Shown: positions 53,048 through 62,288, counted from the first letter of the stretch. The stretch: DNA of 64,000 nt from Paucibacter sp. DJ2R-2 (GCF_025717675.1 NZ_JAJIRT010000005.1:307648-371647); one strand, 5' to 3'. Numbers and translations: made by a program. Notes: generated by a model not told the origin, from the sequence alone.

Positions 53048-54823
53048 ATGACTTCTTCTTCTGGCTCGCAAGAACGGGACGCCGACGCGCTCCCGCCACC
53101 CGACGCTGAGGCGCCTGCTGATGCCGGCGCAGCTCTGGAGGCGGCACCGGGCCAGGAAGCCGAGGCAGCAGCTGCCATCGACCCCGAGGAAGCCGAGCGC
53201 CTGGCAGCCCAACGCGAGGCCGAGGAAAAAGAGGCCGCCGAGCGCGAAGCGCGCTTGCAGCGCCTGATGCAGAAGATCGCCGCCCATGCCGACTTCGCGT
53301 CCATGAAGGACTCGGTCCGTTCCATGCAAAAGGTCAGCCGCTCCGAGAAGGCGCACACCCGTGCCCTGACCGGCGAGATCTCCAATGACATCGCCATGAC
53401 CGGCAAACTGTTGCGCCTGGTCAACGCCGCGTTCTACAGCTCGGCCGGTGGCGGCAACATCACCAGCATGGAGCGCGCGGTCGCCTTGATGGGTTTCCAG
53501 ACCATAGGCATGGTGGCTAGCTCCCTGATGCTGTTCGAGCGCCTGCCCAAGACGGCCGACGGCAACCGCCTGCGCCAGGAGTTCGGCCGTGCCCAGATGG
53601 CGGCCTTGCTGGCGCATGAGATGTGCAATAGCAGCAAGCACATCGAAGGCGCTTACCTGAATGCCCTGTTCCAGAACCTCGGCAGCATGCTCGCTGGCAT
53701 GCACTTCGCCGAGGACACGGCCGCCATCGAGGCACGCCTGCAAGCCGAGGGCCTGCTTGAAGGCGAACCCGCTTGGCATGACAAGCGCGAAAAGCTGGCG
53801 CGCCAGCAATGGGGCCTGGGCTTCGAGGAAATCGGTGTCGAGGTGGCCAAGAGTTGGGGATGGCCCGATTCCGTTCGCCAGGCCATGCGCAGCCTGGCGC
53901 CCAGCAGCCTGGAGCGGCCGGCTGGGCCTGAGGAATACCAGCGCGTGCTCTGCACGGCGGCGAACCGGCTGGCCGGCGACTTGCTGCGCCTGCCCGGTGG
54001 CGGCAATGCCGAGGAGCGGGCCGAGGCGCGCAAAGCCTGTGTCGAACGCTTTGCCGCTGAGATGGGCGTGCCCCTGAATCTCGATCCCGAGGTCCTGCCC
54101 GCCGTGGTCGAGCAGGTCAAGCTGGTCTGGGACGATCTGGCCAAGGCCCTGGGCTTCGACCCGGTGCCAGTGCCGGTCAAAGCCAAGACTGCCGAAAAGG
54201 CGTCCGAGAAAGCGCCTGAGAAGGCCGCCGCCAAGCCTGCCCCGGCGCCCACCCCAGCGGCCCGGCCTGCCGCCGCACCGGCGCCCGCCAACCCCGTCAT
54301 GGCCGAGGCCTTGTCGGCCGCGCTCGAGCGCGTCAGCGAGCTGGTGCTGTCCGGTGCGCCGGCGGCCAAGCTGCTGCAGCTGTGCATGAAGGAAATGCAA
54401 GACGCTTTGCAGCTGCAACGTGTCATCGTCTGTCTTCGTGACCCCGCCAGCGGCGGCCTGCGCGGCCGCATGGGCATGGGTGATCGGGCACAGGAGTTGG
54501 CGCCGGTGTTCGACATCCCGCTCAAACCGCCCAGCGAACTGTTCGGCCTGCTTTGCAGCAAGGGTGCCGACACCTTGATCTCGGACGCCTCCGACCCCGT
54601 CATTGCCCAGCGCCTGCCGCCCTGGTACGGCAAGCAGGTGCGCGCCCAGACCTTTGTGCTCTTGCCCATGGTGGCCGGCGATCAAGTGCTCGGCGCCTTC
54701 TACGGCGACCAGGCCGTGGCCGGCCGCCTGCAGATCGGCGAACGCGAGCTGCGCCTGCTCAAGACCCTGCGCAACCAGGTCGTGATGGCCATGCGCTTTG
54801 GCGGCGCCGCCCCTGGCAGTTGA
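53048..54823 (+). CDS. HDOD-GAF domain protein, first copy
   Basis: A 591-residue cytoplasmic protein. An acidic, coiled-coil N-terminus (to about 85: EEAERLAAQREAEEKEAAEREARL) precedes an HDOD domain (about 90-290: SNDIAMTGKLLRLVNAAFYSS, RAVALMGFQTIGMVASSLML), a Pro/Ala/Lys-rich linker (about 380-430), and a GAF-like C-terminal domain (VIVCLRDPASGG to KTLRNQVVMAMRF). HDOD is the non-hydrolytic relative of HD domains, used for signalling scaffolds. A near twin follows at 54918. Start ATG at 53048 is likely by family alignment. Confidence 0.88.
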   Translation: MTSSSGSQERDADALPPPDAEAPADAGAALEAAPGQEAEAAAAIDPEEAERLAAQREAEEKEAAEREARLQRLMQKIAAHADFASMKDSVRSMQKVSRSEKAHTRALTGEISNDIAMTGKLLRLVNAAFYSSAGGGNITSMERAVALMGFQTIGMVASSLMLFERLPKTADGNRLRQEFGRAQMAALLAHEMCNSSKHIEGAYLNALFQNLGSMLAGMHFAEDTAAIEARLQAEGLLEGEPAWHDKREKLARQQWGLGFEEIGVEVAKSWGWPDSVRQAMRSLAPSSLERPAGPEEYQRVLCTAANRLAGDLLRLPGGGNAEERAEARKACVERFAAEMGVPLNLDPEVLPAVVEQVKLVWDDLAKALGFDPVPVPVKAKTAEKASEKAPEKAAAKPAPAPTPAARPAAAPAPANPVMAEALSAALERVSELVLSGAPAAKLLQLCMKEMQDALQLQRVIVCLRDPASGGLRGRMGMGDRAQELAPVFDIPLKPPSELFGLLCSKGADTLISDASDPVIAQRLPPWYGKQVRAQTFVLLPMVAGDQVLGAFYGDQAVAGRLQIGERELRLLKTLRNQVVMAMRFGGAAPGS

Positions 54824-54917
54824 GGCGCCCGCGTGAATTGTTGGCATTTGGGCGCGTGGGGGCGACCCGGCGGCGCACTGCGCACAAGCATGGATTGAGT
54901 TCGGGCGGCAACGGCCG

Positions 54918-56747
54918 ATGAATCAGGGTCTGTCATCCGCTGCCTCCAAAAAGACAATGAACTCAGAAACGAGCGCCACAGAGGCCCTGGCCTCGGCCAG
55001 TCCCGATTCTCCCGTGGCCGAAGCTGCCGTGGACCTAGCTGCTGACCCTGCTGACCCTGCTGCACTGGCAGCCGCCGAAGCCGAGGCTGCCCGGCTGGCC
55101 GCCGAGCGCCAGGCCGCCCAGGAAGCCGAAGATCGCGCCGCCGCCGAGCGCGAGGCGCGCCTGCAGCGCCTGATGCAGCGCATCGCCAAGCATGCCGATT
55201 TCGCCTCCATGAAGGACTCGACCCGGCTGCTGCAAAAGATTGCCCGTTCCGAGAACGCGCACGCGCGCGCGCTGAGCGGCGCCATCTCCGACGATGTGGC
55301 CATGACGGCCAAGCTGCTGCGCCTGGTCAATGCCGCTTTCTACAGCTCGGCCGGCGGCGGCAGCATCACCAGCTTGCAGCGCGCCGTGGCCTTGATGGGC
55401 TTCCAGACCATAGGCATGGTGGCCAATTCCTTGATGCTGTTCGAGCGTCTGCCCAAGGGCGCCGATGGCAACCGCCTGCGCCAGGAGTTCGGCCGTGCCC
55501 AGCTGGCGGCCTTGTTGGCCCACCAGTTCTGCAACAGCAGCAAGCAACTCGACGGCGCCTACCTGATTGCCTTGTTCCAGAACCTGGGCGGCATGCTGGC
55601 CGGCTTGCACTTTGCCGATGACATGGAGGCCATTGAGGCTGCCTTGCAGGCCCGCGAACTGGCCGAGGGCAGCCTGGCTTGGCAGGAGGGGCGCGAAAAA
55701 CTGGCCCGCGAGCAATGGGGCCAGGGGCTGGAGGACATCGCCATCGAAGTGGCGCGGCAATGGGGCTGGCCCGAATCGGTGCGCATGGGCATGCGCACGC
55801 TGCGCCCCAGCAATCTGGAGCGCGCCTGCAGCCCCGAGGAGTACCAACGCGTACTCTGCACCGCCGCCAATGACCTGGCCGCCCAGCTGCTCAAGCTGCC
55901 GCACTCGGGCAGCCCCGAGGAGCGCGCCGAGGCCCGCAAGGCCTGCGTCGAGCGCTTCGCCGCCGAGCTGGCCGTGCCCTTGGGCCTGGACCCCGAGCCC
56001 ATGCCCGAGGCGGTCGAGAGCGTCAAGCAGGTCTGGGACGATCTGGCCCAGACCCTGGGCTTTGGCGCCGTCGTGGCTGCGCCGGCTGCGGCTGGCAAGT
56101 CAAGCAGTTCCTCCAAGCCGGCCAAGCCCGGCGATCTGGCGACCCCTGCGAACAAAGCTGCACCGGCGCCTGCGGCCGCTGCACCCCGCCCGGCGGCGCG
56201 CCCGGCGGCGGCCAACCCGGCCATGGCCGAAGCTTTGTCCAGCGCGCTGGAGCAGCTCAGCGAAATGGTCTTGTCCGGCGCCGCACCGGGCCAGCTGCTG
56301 CAGCTGTGCATGAAGCAGATGCACGAGGCGCTGAACCTGCAGCGCGTCATCGTCTGCCTGCGCGACGCCAGCCATGGCGGCTCCTACCTCAAGGGCCGGA
56401 TGGGCCTGGGCGAGCGGGCCACCGTGCTGGCGCCGCTGTTCGACATACCGCTGGCCCCGCCGACGGAGCTGTTCGGCCTGCTCTGCAGCAAGGGCGCCGA
56501 TACGCTGATCTCCGACACCGCCGACCCCGTGATCGCCCAGCGCTTGCCCGCCTGGCACCGCCAGCAGGTCCGCGCCGGCACCTTTGTGTTGCTGCCCATG
56601 GTTGCAGGCGGCCAGGTCTTGGGCACCTTCTATGGCGACCGCGCCGAGGCGGGCACCTTGCATATCAGCGAGCGCGAGCTGACCCTGCTCAAGACCTTGC
56701 GCAATCAGGTGGTGATGGCGATGAGGTTTGGTGGGGGGAAGGGCTGA
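54918..56747 (+). CDS. HDOD-GAF domain protein, second copy (tandem paralogue)
   Basis: A 609-residue paralogue of the preceding gene with the same layout: coiled coil, HDOD (SDDVAMTAKLLRLVNAAFYSS, LMGFQTIGMVANSLML), Ala/Pro-rich linker and GAF-like domain. Most HDOD and GAF positions are shared, so the pair arose by duplication. Start at ATG 54918 is preferred; an ATG at 54957 aligns better with the first copy. No enzymatic motif is seen. The pair may compete or heterodimerise. Confidence 0.88.
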   Translation: MNQGLSSAASKKTMNSETSATEALASASPDSPVAEAAVDLAADPADPAALAAAEAEAARLAAERQAAQEAEDRAAAEREARLQRLMQRIAKHADFASMKDSTRLLQKIARSENAHARALSGAISDDVAMTAKLLRLVNAAFYSSAGGGSITSLQRAVALMGFQTIGMVANSLMLFERLPKGADGNRLRQEFGRAQLAALLAHQFCNSSKQLDGAYLIALFQNLGGMLAGLHFADDMEAIEAALQARELAEGSLAWQEGREKLAREQWGQGLEDIAIEVARQWGWPESVRMGMRTLRPSNLERACSPEEYQRVLCTAANDLAAQLLKLPHSGSPEERAEARKACVERFAAELAVPLGLDPEPMPEAVESVKQVWDDLAQTLGFGAVVAAPAAAGKSSSSSKPAKPGDLATPANKAAPAPAAAAPRPAARPAAANPAMAEALSSALEQLSEMVLSGAAPGQLLQLCMKQMHEALNLQRVIVCLRDASHGGSYLKGRMGLGERATVLAPLFDIPLAPPTELFGLLCSKGADTLISDTADPVIAQRLPAWHRQQVRAGTFVLLPMVAGGQVLGTFYGDRAEAGTLHISERELTLLKTLRNQVVMAMRFGGGKG

Positions 56748-56767
56748 GCAGGTGAACAGGTGGGCAG

Positions 56768-56830
56768 GTGAATCGTGAATCGTGAGTCGTGAATCGTGAG
56801 TCGTGAGTCGTGAGTCGTGAGTCGTGAGTC
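56768..56830 (+). repeat. Heptanucleotide tandem repeat (GTGARTC)9
   Basis: Nine consecutive 7-base units, GTGAATC in units 1, 2 and 4 and GTGAGTC elsewhere, totalling 63 bases. It lies in the gap after the HDOD-GAF genes, 20 bases beyond the stop. Such short repeats can change copy number by slippage; here it is outside any convincing gene. Confidence 0.9.
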
Positions 56831-56850
56831 GGTTGCTTGGTAAACCTGGG

Positions 56851-57039
56851 CTAGTCCTGGGCATTCCTCTGCCGAGGTAGAACAACTGCTGCGGCAGTCG
56901 GTAGGCCCTCAGGCGTGACCCCCGTGATGTTTTGGACATGCTTGCCCGGTGACGCACCGCCGCGGTACACGAGAAAGAAAAAGTGATCGGCCAGGAACAG
57001 CAGCGAGTAATCGAAGGCGCCAGTGCTGGGTATGCCCAT
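56851..57039 (-). CDS. Possible 62-residue remnant (RDD-like)
   Basis: A short open frame, MGIPSTGAFDYSLLFLADHF then FFLVYRGGASPGKHVQNITGV, holding a GxSPGK stretch like the RDD membrane family. No good ribosome-binding site and no second helix pair. It may be the tail of a broken gene or simply chance. The rest of the 56748-57078 gap holds only the heptanucleotide repeat. Confidence 0.25.
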   Translation of the reverse strand: MGIPSTGAFDYSLLFLADHFFFLVYRGGASPGKHVQNITGVTPEGLPTAAAVVLPRQRNAQD

Positions 57040-57078
57040 GCAGTAGCTTGCTAGGACTGCCTGCGTGAAACACCCGGG

Positions 57079-57654
57079 CTAATTGGCTGCCACAGGCGCC
57101 AGCGGGGGAACGGGGCGATGGTCCAGACTCATCACTCGTGCGAGCCGCCAACGCCCGTCTTGGAAGCGCCAGAGATTGACAAACTTTGCCATGCTGCTCG
57201 TGCTGGCGCCTCGCTCGTCAAACCGATGCATCCCGATCTGCGCGGCGCCGTATCCGTGGATCGGATACACCCTCAAGCTACCAGGCACGAGCGTTCGCTT
57301 GACACCCCGGTGACCGGGGCACGAAGCGGTGAGTCGGCGGGTGTTCTCGCGTACTTGTTCACCGACCGCCAGACCAGTTTGGTCGTGATAGAACTCAACG
57401 TCGTCGGTGAAGATGGCGTTGGCTTTTGCCGCGTCGCAGGTCTCGAAAGAGGCTTCGAAGAGGGAACGGTCCATCTGCGCCAGGGCGTCGAACAACTCAC
57501 CGGACTGCAAACCGTCGGTGTTTGCCGCAGGCGGCGCTGCGGGTATGTGAGCGAGGCCCACCGGCGACGCGGCCGTGCTGGGCTGATCGGGCGGGCTTGC
57601 ACCAGCAAGCGAAACGACTGAGGCGGCGAGTACTGAGAAGACGAGGAATCGCAA
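57079..57654 (-). CDS. Exported NTF2-like (DUF4440-type) protein
   Basis: A 191-residue protein. A TTG at 57654 with AGGAG 6 bases upstream starts a signal peptide (RFLVFSVLAASVVSLAGA); longer in-frame extensions are not convincing. The mature domain, LFDALAQMDRSLFEASFETCDA through WRFQDGRWRLARVMSLDHRP, fits the NTF2/SnoaL-like cone fold of DUF4440. Function unknown. Codon use is less GC-biased than in the core region. It is divergent from the CocE/NonD hydrolase. Confidence 0.78.
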   Translation of the reverse strand: MRFLVFSVLAASVVSLAGASPPDQPSTAASPVGLAHIPAAPPAANTDGLQSGELFDALAQMDRSLFEASFETCDAAKANAIFTDDVEFYHDQTGLAVGEQVRENTRRLTASCPGHRGVKRTLVPGSLRVYPIHGYGAAQIGMHRFDERGASTSSMAKFVNLWRFQDGRWRLARVMSLDHRPVPPLAPVAAN

Positions 57655-57862
57655 GATGCTCTCCTGTGTTGTGTATCTCGATGGGCGTGGCGAGCCGCTG
57701 AATGCAAAGGTCGCGCGCCGGCATGCTATCCAAGGGCGAATCAAGCCGCTATCGAGGAATTCCCATGGGAGACGCCAAGCTGCGACCTTCGCGCTCATCG
57801 GTACAAGCGTCAGGCCGTTAGCATCACCGTTCTTGGACAAGATCACTGAACCATGCTCTGAA

Positions 57863-59596
57863 ATGATGGCTGTGAAGATATGGCATGCGACATTCGCGTT
57901 CGTGTTCGCCTTCCTGCTCTGCATGGCGGACACAGCTCAAGCACAGCCTGAGCTGGGCAGCGTTTACGACGTGCAGGACAAGCTCTTGCTCAAGACGCGT
58001 GACGGTGCGACGGTCTCTGGCATTCTGGTTCGTCGGAAGGATGCGACGGCTCCCTTGCCCACGGTCTTGCAGTTCACGATCTACGTCCGCCCGGAACGCG
58101 ACCTGGCCAGTTTGAAAGAGATTGCCGACCGTGGCTATGTGGCCATGATCGCCTACAGCCGCGGCAAGTATCTGAGCCCGGACGCCATAGCCCCCTACGA
58201 GCACGACGGCAGTGATGCCTATGACGCGATCGACTGGATCAGTCGCCAACCCTGGAGCAATGGTGCGGTCGGAATGTTCGGTGGCAGTTACAACGGTTTC
58301 ACCCAATGGGCGGCGGCCAAGAAGCTGCATCCCGCCCTCAAGACCATCGTGCCTTATGTGGCAAATCGCCCGGGCATGGGTTTGCCGATGGAGAACAATA
58401 TCTTCATCAATCCGAACTATCAGTGGGCCTTCTACGTTAGTAACAACAAGAGTCTGGATGAAGAGGTCAACCAGGACCGTGATCGCTTCCGCAACTTGCA
58501 GTTCGCTTGGTGGAACAGCGGCGCGGCCTACCGCAGCATCGACAAGCTCGATGGCACGCCCAATCCCCTGCTGCAACGCTGGCTGCAGCATCCGTCCTAC
58601 GACAGCTATTGGCAGGCCATGGCCCCGTATGGTGAGGAGTTCAAGCAGATTCGGATACCGGTGCTTTCGGTCGATGGCTATTACAACGACTCTCAGGTGT
58701 CCGGCCTGGACTATCTGCGCGAGCACGTGCGCCATGTGCCCAAGGCCGAGCATTACCTGATCATCGGCCCCTACGGCCACTTCGGCGCCCAGCGGGGCGG
58801 TGAGAAGGTCATCAATGGCTTGGACGTGCCGGCAGCCGCACTGATCGATACCAAGGCCATCACCTACCAATGGCTGGACCATGTCTTGAAGGGTGGCCCC
58901 AAACCCTCGGTGTTGAAGGACAAGATCAACTACCAGGTGATGGGCACGGACCGGTGGGGCAGCGCGCCGTCACTGGAAGCGATGAGCCAGCAGACGCTCA
59001 AGCTTTTCTTGCGTGGGTCGCGCCTGGATGCCGCAAGGCCTGGCAAGCAGGCCTTCCTCACGCAAGAGGTGGACCTGAAAGACCGCCAGCAGTGGAACAA
59101 CAGCTATTACCCTGGGTCCATCGTCACGGATGACATCGACAGGAGCAGCGGCCATGTCTTTGTCAGCGAACCGTTTGCAGACGAGGTGCTGTACAACGGC
59201 GCCTTCGGCGGCGAGATTCTCGCGCGCATCAACAAGCGTGACTTCGACGTCGGTGTCACCCTGTACGAACTGACACCGGAGGGCAAGTACTTCCACCTGT
59301 CCTATGTGATCAAGCGCGCCAGCTACGCCAAAGACCCTGCACGGCGCGTCTTGCTCACGCCGGGACGTGTCGAACGCATTCCCCTCGGTTCGACGAAACT
59401 GGTCAGCAAGCGCATGGCCAAAGGCAGCCGCCTGGTCGCCTACCTGAATGTGAACAAGAATCCGTTTTCTCAACTGAACTACGGCACCGGCAAAGACGTC
59501 AGTGACGAAACCATCGCCGACGCAACGGGGCCGCTGAAGGTTGAGTGGTCGAACCGTAGCTTCATCACCGTGCCGATTTTGCGGACGGGGCCATGA
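57863..59596 (+). CDS. CocE/NonD (S15-type) alpha/beta hydrolase, exported
   Basis: A 577-residue exported hydrolase. After a signal peptide (ATFAFVFAFLLCMADTAQAQ) comes the alpha/beta fold. The nucleophile is Ser142 in GMFGGSYNG; the catalytic Asp is probably in VLSVDGYYNDSQ and His in GPYGHFGAQ. The C-terminal beta domain (QKLKLFL-type start, then DIDRSSGHVFVSEPF) matches X-Pro dipeptidyl-peptidase C-terminal domains. Substrates of relatives are peptides, glutaryl-7-ACA or cocaine-like esters; the real substrate is unknown. ATG at 57863 or 57866. Confidence 0.9.
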   Translation: MMAVKIWHATFAFVFAFLLCMADTAQAQPELGSVYDVQDKLLLKTRDGATVSGILVRRKDATAPLPTVLQFTIYVRPERDLASLKEIADRGYVAMIAYSRGKYLSPDAIAPYEHDGSDAYDAIDWISRQPWSNGAVGMFGGSYNGFTQWAAAKKLHPALKTIVPYVANRPGMGLPMENNIFINPNYQWAFYVSNNKSLDEEVNQDRDRFRNLQFAWWNSGAAYRSIDKLDGTPNPLLQRWLQHPSYDSYWQAMAPYGEEFKQIRIPVLSVDGYYNDSQVSGLDYLREHVRHVPKAEHYLIIGPYGHFGAQRGGEKVINGLDVPAAALIDTKAITYQWLDHVLKGGPKPSVLKDKINYQVMGTDRWGSAPSLEAMSQQTLKLFLRGSRLDAARPGKQAFLTQEVDLKDRQQWNNSYYPGSIVTDDIDRSSGHVFVSEPFADEVLYNGAFGGEILARINKRDFDVGVTLYELTPEGKYFHLSYVIKRASYAKDPARRVLLTPGRVERIPLGSTKLVSKRMAKGSRLVAYLNVNKNPFSQLNYGTGKDVSDETIADATGPLKVEWSNRSFITVPILRTGP

Positions 59597-59599
59597 TCG

Positions 59600-59998
59600 T
59601 CGACTGAATGGCGTGGCATCTGACGAGCGTGGCTGTCGCGCCGCGCCGCGCCGCTCGTGGAAGCAAAAAGAAGCGATACCGGCAGCTTCCGGTGCTGGGC
59701 CCTTTGGGGCTTCAGTCCTATGCGCGCCTGGATCAGGCCGAATCCGCACACCGCGGCCGCATTGGCCGAGCCCTTGGTGGTGGTCAGCAGGCGCGGCGCC
59801 AGTTTGACCGTGTGGGCATTCCCATCCAGCTTGAAGCGCCACTCGGGCGCCGGCCTCTCCCCGATGTGGACCGGCTTCACGCATCCGCACGAACCGCGTG
59901 AACGCCGGCGGCGAGATGCCCAGCTTGCGCGCCGCGCCAGCAAAACCGCAGGCACCGACCACCGCCACCAAGAAACTGAAGAGATGCGGTCGGTCCAA
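59600..59998 (-). pseudogene. Decayed LysR-family regulator
   Basis: From a TTG at 59998 (GAGG upstream) the minus strand reads LDRPHLFSFLVAVVGACGFA then GAARKLGISPPAFTRFV, a LysR helix-turn-helix. Near 59890 the family sequence jumps to another frame, giving PEWRFKLDGNAHTVKLAPRL and ANAAAVCGFGLIQARIG, the end of a LysR effector domain. Most of the middle (some 150-200 residues) is missing and the parts are in different frames. So the gene is broken by deletion and frameshift. It lies divergent to the AhpD-like gene it may once have regulated. Confidence 0.7.
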
Positions 59999-60067
59999 CT
60001 GTTCCCTCTTGCGTAACGGTGTATTGGATTTGCTGGTGATTCTATTCATCGACCGATTCAACGACAG

Positions 60068-60084
60068 TTCAGTCATTCGCTGAA
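60068..60084. promoter_or_regulatory. Interrupted palindrome, possible LysR operator
   Basis: TTCAG (60068-60072) and CTGAA (60080-60084) are inverted around 7 bases in the gap between the LysR remnant and the AhpD-like gene. Shape and position fit a LysR-type binding site, now without its neighbour regulator. Weak evidence from sequence alone. Confidence 0.3.
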
Positions 60085-60139
60085 TACGCAGCGGATACCC
60101 TCCGCGAAACCACTTTTTAAACCCATCTGGAGATTGACC

Positions 60140-60688
60140 ATGTCCCGCATCAGCATCCCTAGCGTCGAGCAATCCCTTGAGGCCACCAAGCCCCTGCTGG
60201 CTGCCGTCCACAAGCAACTGGGCGTGGTGCCCAATCTGATGAAGCTGGTGGGTCACAGCCCCGCTGCGCTGGAAGGCTATCTGTCGCTGAGCGGCGCGCT
60301 GGCCAAGGGCAAGCTGAGCGTGCAGCTGCGCGAACGCATCGCCCTGACCGTGGCCGAATTCAACGGCTGCGACTACTGCCTTTCGGCCCACAGCTATCTG
60401 GCGGCGAACGTAGCCAAGATCAGCGCAAGCGAAGTCGACGCTGCCCGCGCGGCGCACTCCGACGACGCGCGCACCGCGGCTGCGCTCCAGTTCGCCCGCC
60501 GCGTGGCCGAGTCGCGCGGCCGTGTCGCCGATGCCGATCTGGCGGCCTTGCGCGCCGCCGATTTCGACGAGGCCGCCGTGCTGGAGATCGTGGTGAACGT
60601 GGCCCTCAATGTGCTGACCAACTACGTCAACAACGTGGCCCAGACCGACATCGACTTCCCCGTGGTCACCGCCAAGGCCGCGGCCTGA
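60140..60688 (+). CDS. AhpD-like carboxymuconolactone decarboxylase family protein
   Basis: A 182-residue protein with the AhpD-type core: LRERIALTVAEFNGCDYCLSAH carries the CxxC pair and nearby His that act in peroxidase/reductase chemistry. GGAG lies before the ATG at 60140. Relatives protect against peroxides or take part in aromatic-ring metabolism. It is divergent from the decayed LysR gene, a layout typical of LysR-controlled stress genes. Confidence 0.9.
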   Translation: MSRISIPSVEQSLEATKPLLAAVHKQLGVVPNLMKLVGHSPAALEGYLSLSGALAKGKLSVQLRERIALTVAEFNGCDYCLSAHSYLAANVAKISASEVDAARAAHSDDARTAAALQFARRVAESRGRVADADLAALRAADFDEAAVLEIVVNVALNVLTNYVNNVAQTDIDFPVVTAKAAA

Positions 60689-60813
60689 GCCGCCGCTCGC
60701 CATCCCGGCCACAGTGAATTGGGCCTGTGAGCGTTTCTCACGCAGGCCCCAAGTCGGTCTTGGGTCTACCATGGCTGCCAGTGCCAGCCGGCAACACGAC
60801 ACCAAGAGCCATC

Positions 60814-61710
60814 ATGAGTTCTGAACCGTCCTCGAATGAAGTGCAAGGCCTGCGCCAGCAGCTGGCGAGCCAGCGCCAGGCTTTGCTGGCCAGCTTGCTG
60901 GTCTCGGCCTGGATGGTCGAGGCGCGCGACCCCTACACCGGCGGCCACCTTTGGCGCGTGGCTCGCATGGCGCATGCACTGGCCCTGGCCTCGGGCAGCA
61001 CGCCGCGCGAGGCCAGCCGCATCGCCATGGCCGGCTTTCTGCACGACCTGGGCAAGGTCGGCATCCCCGACGCCATCCTGCGCAAGCCGGGGCGGCTCAG
61101 CGACGAAGAGTTCGCAACGATCAAGACCCACCCGCGCGTGGGCGCACGCATGCTGGCCGGCCATCCCTTGGCGGATATGGTCGTTGGCGTGATTCACCAT
61201 CACCACGAAATGCCCAACGGGCGCGGCTATCCCATGGGCCTGGCGGACACGGAGATTCCGCTCGATGCCCGTCTGGTGGGCATCTGCGACGCCTTCGATG
61301 CCATGACCAGCACCAGGCCCTACCGCGCGGGCATGCCCATCGCCAAGGCCCTCGACATCATCGAGTCGGAATTGGGTCAGCAGTTCGACCGGGCGCTGGG
61401 GGCGACGTTTGTACGCATGGGGCGGGCCGGCGCCTTGGATGCGGTGGTCGGCCATAGCGATGAGGGCATTCCGCTGCAGCACTGCCCCGCCTGCGGGCCG
61501 ACCCTGGTGCGCACGCGCAGCGCGCGCGCTGGCGACCACCTGGCCTGCCCCGCTTGCGCGGCCCGGTTCACCTGGGCCGCCGCCGAGCAGGGCTTGCAAG
61601 CCCAGCCAAGCGGCGAGCAAGCCTTGCCCGTAGAGATGGAGCCCGGCCTGGACCGCGCTCAGATCGAAGCCCTGGTGCTCGATTGGGCCGATGCCATTGC
61701 GGGCGACTGA
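60814..61710 (+). CDS. HD-GYP phosphodiesterase with C4 zinc-ribbon tail
   Basis: A 298-residue protein. A helical N-terminus (EVQGLRQQLASQRQALL) leads to an HD-GYP domain: first HD at His77-Asp78 (FLHDLGKVG), IHHHHEMPNGRGYP with GYP at 138-140, then DAFDAMTSTRPYR. It should hydrolyse c-di-GMP. Residues 224-248 hold CPAC...CPAC (Cys 224, 227, 245, 248), a C4 zinc-ribbon-like tail not usual for the family. ATG at 60814 is favoured by AAGAG; a GTG at 60727 would add 29 residues. Confidence 0.88.
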   Translation: MSSEPSSNEVQGLRQQLASQRQALLASLLVSAWMVEARDPYTGGHLWRVARMAHALALASGSTPREASRIAMAGFLHDLGKVGIPDAILRKPGRLSDEEFATIKTHPRVGARMLAGHPLADMVVGVIHHHHEMPNGRGYPMGLADTEIPLDARLVGICDAFDAMTSTRPYRAGMPIAKALDIIESELGQQFDRALGATFVRMGRAGALDAVVGHSDEGIPLQHCPACGPTLVRTRSARAGDHLACPACAARFTWAAAEQGLQAQPSGEQALPVEMEPGLDRAQIEALVLDWADAIAGD

Positions 61711-61763
61711 AGGCTTTCGTATCCATCCCTACATCCACCCCCAGATCTCTAGGACCTAGAGCC

Positions 61764-62288
61764 ATGCGCAGTACCCGTACTTACTTGCCTCTTCTGGCCT
61801 CGGTCCTGCTCTGCGCTTGCAGCGCCGTGCCCGATGCGGGCCGGTCGCCGACGGTGTCCTTGCCCTTGCACCAGGCCTGGTTCGACGGACGCAAGGTCGA
61901 CTATGTGACCACGGACATCTCGGATCCGGCCATGGCCCAGGCCCTGGGCGTCAATCTCGTACCCCGGCTGGCCCTGGCCCTACCGGCGCCCGGCCGACCC
62001 TCGTTGGTGGAGCGGGTCTACAAATTCGTCGACGACTCCCAGATCACCGTTTTTCAGTCCGCCCCTTCGCCGACCGGCCCGGGCAACACCGACACCTCCT
62101 ACAGCCCGTTGTGGCGCATGGTGCTGGTGAAGTGGAAACAGCCGGCTCAGGCGCGAGAGTTGAAGTCCGAGGAGCAGATCTTGAGCGCCGTGGAAGCCCA
62201 GGAACTCTCGCTGCAGATGACAGACATCATCGTCAACTGCCCGATCACGCGCTCGGTCGACGGCCGGGCGATCGCCGGGACAAAGTAG
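61764..62288 (+). CDS. Hypothetical lipoprotein
   Basis: A 174-residue predicted lipoprotein: leader RSTRTYLPLLASVLLCAC with lipobox LLCAC, then a single compact domain (TVSLPLHQAWFDGRKVDYVT, SPLWRMVLVKWKQ, TDIIVNCPITRSVDG). AGGA lies before the ATG at 61764. It may follow the HD-GYP gene in one transcript (53-base gap). I do not recognise the family. Confidence 0.78.
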   Translation: MRSTRTYLPLLASVLLCACSAVPDAGRSPTVSLPLHQAWFDGRKVDYVTTDISDPAMAQALGVNLVPRLALALPAPGRPSLVERVYKFVDDSQITVFQSAPSPTGPGNTDTSYSPLWRMVLVKWKQPAQARELKSEEQILSAVEAQELSLQMTDIIVNCPITRSVDGRAIAGTK

